This document shows positions 46,021 to 47,031 of a stretch of 47,031 bases of DNA, piece by piece. A model generated the notes under the pieces. It was not told the origin of the DNA and searched no databases. It saw only the letters and a program-made list of their open reading frames with translations. The DNA is from Thermomicrobiales bacterium (lineage in GTDB: Bacteria > Chloroflexota > Chloroflexia > Thermomicrobiales > UBA6265). Each line of letters begins with the position of its first letter. Positions within the stretch are counted from its first letter, which is position 1. Location of the stretch: contig JAUJOZ010000034.1 of assembly GCA_030447415.1 (NCBI GenBank), positions 1-47,031 on the forward strand. Reading direction: 5' to 3'. Both the position numbers and the translations under genes were made by a program.

Positions 46021-46380
46021 ATGCCAATCATCCGGATGGAAGGGATCGGGGAGGCGACCTGCGACGAGGGGCGGCGCCTCGTCCTCTGCATCGAGGACGC
46101 AGGGATCGATATCCTGCACCGGTGCGGCGGAAACGCGCGCTGCACGACGTGCCGGGTGGAGCTCGTGGCGGGTGATGCTGGGGAAATGACGGAGCCGGAG
46201 CGGGAGCGGCTTGGCCGAATCGCAGACCTTGCGCCCAATGTTCGCCTTTCCTGCCAGGTTCAGGTGCGGCAGGACCTGACGGTCCGGGTGCTACGGCGCC
46301 TTCGCGATAACCCCGACATGACCGATCCCGGTCCCCGTCCCATCGAGTGGCCGGCAGACCGACCACTTCCCCCAGAGTAG
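46021..46380 (+). CDS. [2Fe-2S] ferredoxin
   Basis: 119-aa plant-type ferredoxin. The cluster cysteines are in ILHRCGGNARCTTCRVEL (three Cys in the C-x5-C-x2-C arrangement) and RLSCQVQV (fourth Cys), the canonical [2Fe-2S] loop. It is a small cytoplasmic electron carrier; the physiological partner is unknown. A longer start at 46000 is possible; ATG 46021 was preferred because it starts nearer the fold (MPIIRMEGIG). Confidence 0.88.
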   Translation: MPIIRMEGIGEATCDEGRRLVLCIEDAGIDILHRCGGNARCTTCRVELVAGDAGEMTEPERERLGRIADLAPNVRLSCQVQVRQDLTVRVLRRLRDNPDMTDPGPRPIEWPADRPLPPE

Positions 46381-46449
46381 TCTGCCTCCCGTGGGCACGA
46401 GGGCAGCACTTGGGTCAGCCGTCGAATCCGGCGCGAACGGAAGCACGGT

Positions 46450-46800
46450 TCACACCGTCGTTGAGTCCGGACTCGCCGGGTGCTGCCAGAGCATCATCGC
46501 CGTGGCGAGGGGCATGTCGGCGGTCGCGGCCACTGGTGTCGGCAGTCCCTGAACGTGCGGCCGGAGCGCCGTGAAGAGGTCCTGAATTTCGGGCGAACCG
46601 ATGAAGCGATGAAAATTCTCCTGGAAGTTGCCATCGGAGACGGTGATCTCCAGAGCGTAGTACCCGCTGCCAATGAAGACGACGAGGCGCTCGATGCCGA
46701 TGCCGCGTTGCAGCGCCTCGGCGGGGAACCGATCGTGAATCTCCCGCACCGCCACCTCGTTCCCGACTTCCATCTGGCACACGTACAACACGGTCTGCAT
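46450..46800 (-). CDS. Hypothetical small protein
   Basis: 116-aa protein from ATG 46800 (MQTVLYVCQMEVGNE). It shows beta-strand/helix alternation (RLVVFIGSGYYALEITVSDG) that resembles a small ferredoxin-like alpha/beta fold of the dimeric monooxygenase/cyclase type, but no signature is diagnostic. GAGGACGCC precedes the start. An upstream in-frame ATG (46902) would add a Ser/Arg-rich stretch without homology. Confidence 0.55.
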   Translation of the reverse strand: MQTVLYVCQMEVGNEVAVREIHDRFPAEALQRGIGIERLVVFIGSGYYALEITVSDGNFQENFHRFIGSPEIQDLFTALRPHVQGLPTPVAATADMPLATAMMLWQHPASPDSTTV

Positions 46801-46998
46801 CGAGGCGTCCTCGCTCCCCCTCGACCGGTGGGCAGCGCCCGTCCGGCGGCTGACTCCCGCTGGAGATCCCGTCCAAGCGGCCGTCTGCATACCCCGTGCC
46901 ACCCGCGCTGCCGATCCCTTCGGTGCGCTTTGACAGGCTCAAAGGCCGGGCGTAGACTTGGGCCGGTCGTGCTAGATGGGGAGCTGGCGGTGCCCTGA

Positions 46999-47026
46999 AC
47001 CCGCAACCCGCCTTAGCGGGGTTGAA
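46999..47026. terminator. Imperfect hairpin at the window's right end
   Basis: CAACCCGC (47004-47011) pairs with GCGGGGTTG (47016-47024) with one bulged G and loop CTTA. It might be a terminator for a gene beyond the window; nothing else supports this. Confidence 0.3.
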
Positions 47027-47031
47027 CTCCC

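Noticed and set aside
1..47031. CRISPR array or rRNA operon
   Set aside because: No regularly spaced direct repeats and no rRNA-like sequence were recognised in the window.

Overview
The window is a high-GC bacterial chromosome segment with dense, mixed-strand gene packing. The gene set suggests a Chloroflexota bacterium near the Thermomicrobia/Sphaerobacter group: a separate GcvPB glycine decarboxylase subunit, a fused homocysteine methyltransferase/MTHFR, a FixX-type ferredoxin next to a thioredoxin-like [2Fe-2S] protein, a cyanophycin cluster, an LPxTG-type surface protein and several MFS exporters. The assignment rests on recognising protein families, not on a search. No rRNA gene, CRISPR array or phage block is visible. 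Most genes are housekeeping.

Layout. 1-3.4 kb: tRNA-Ala(GGC), a T-box antiterminator/terminator, and leuS. 3.4-9.4 kb: gcvPB, two MFS transporters and two unknown proteins. 9.3-15.2 kb, minus strand: a nuclease-like/HPRT-like fusion, a PAP2-family membrane enzyme, a [2Fe-2S] ferredoxin, FixX, a membrane-anchored gluzincin, and prfB with its programmed +1 frameshift. 15.5-17.9 kb: an Fsr-like transporter and two unknown proteins. 18.14-19.83 kb: an IS3-family element with matched terminal inverted repeats and a 3-bp target duplication, which carries a cupin gene between its ends. 20-22.1 kb: parB and a CPBP protease. 22.3-27.8 kb: a cyanophycin cluster (cphB-cphA, plus a convergent Mur-ligase paralogue). 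28-34.8 kb: methionine/folate enzyme, rplS, rnhB, a YraN-family protein, a secreted TPMAG-repeat protein, a MoaB-like protein and hisS. 34.9-38 kb: a PIG-L deacetylase, a degenerate M24 protein and a GHMP (galactokinase-like) kinase in a tight run. 38-47 kb: a DUF4258-like protein, an LPNTG surface protein, moaA behind an MFS gene, a dUTPase/dCTP deaminase-family protein, an M24 peptidase, a [2Fe-2S] ferredoxin and small unknowns.

The most interesting points are these. (1) A T-box lies so close behind a complete tRNA gene that no normal Stem I fits. (2) An IS3 element carries a cupin as an ATGA-coupled third gene. (3) A PD-(D/E)XK-like domain is fused to an HPRT homologue whose catalytic Asp is Thr. 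(4) A CphA-like protein with a Mur-ligase domain but no ATP-grasp sits beside cphBA. (5) An M24 homologue has lost most metal ligands and is coupled to a GHMP kinase with an altered GEHTDYN motif.

Four coding regions are broken in the sequence as given: the Mur-ligase paralogue and cphA by single-base frameshifts, an MFS gene by an in-frame TAA, and the IS orfB by an in-frame TAG. Whether these are real lesions or assembly errors cannot be decided from the sequence alone.
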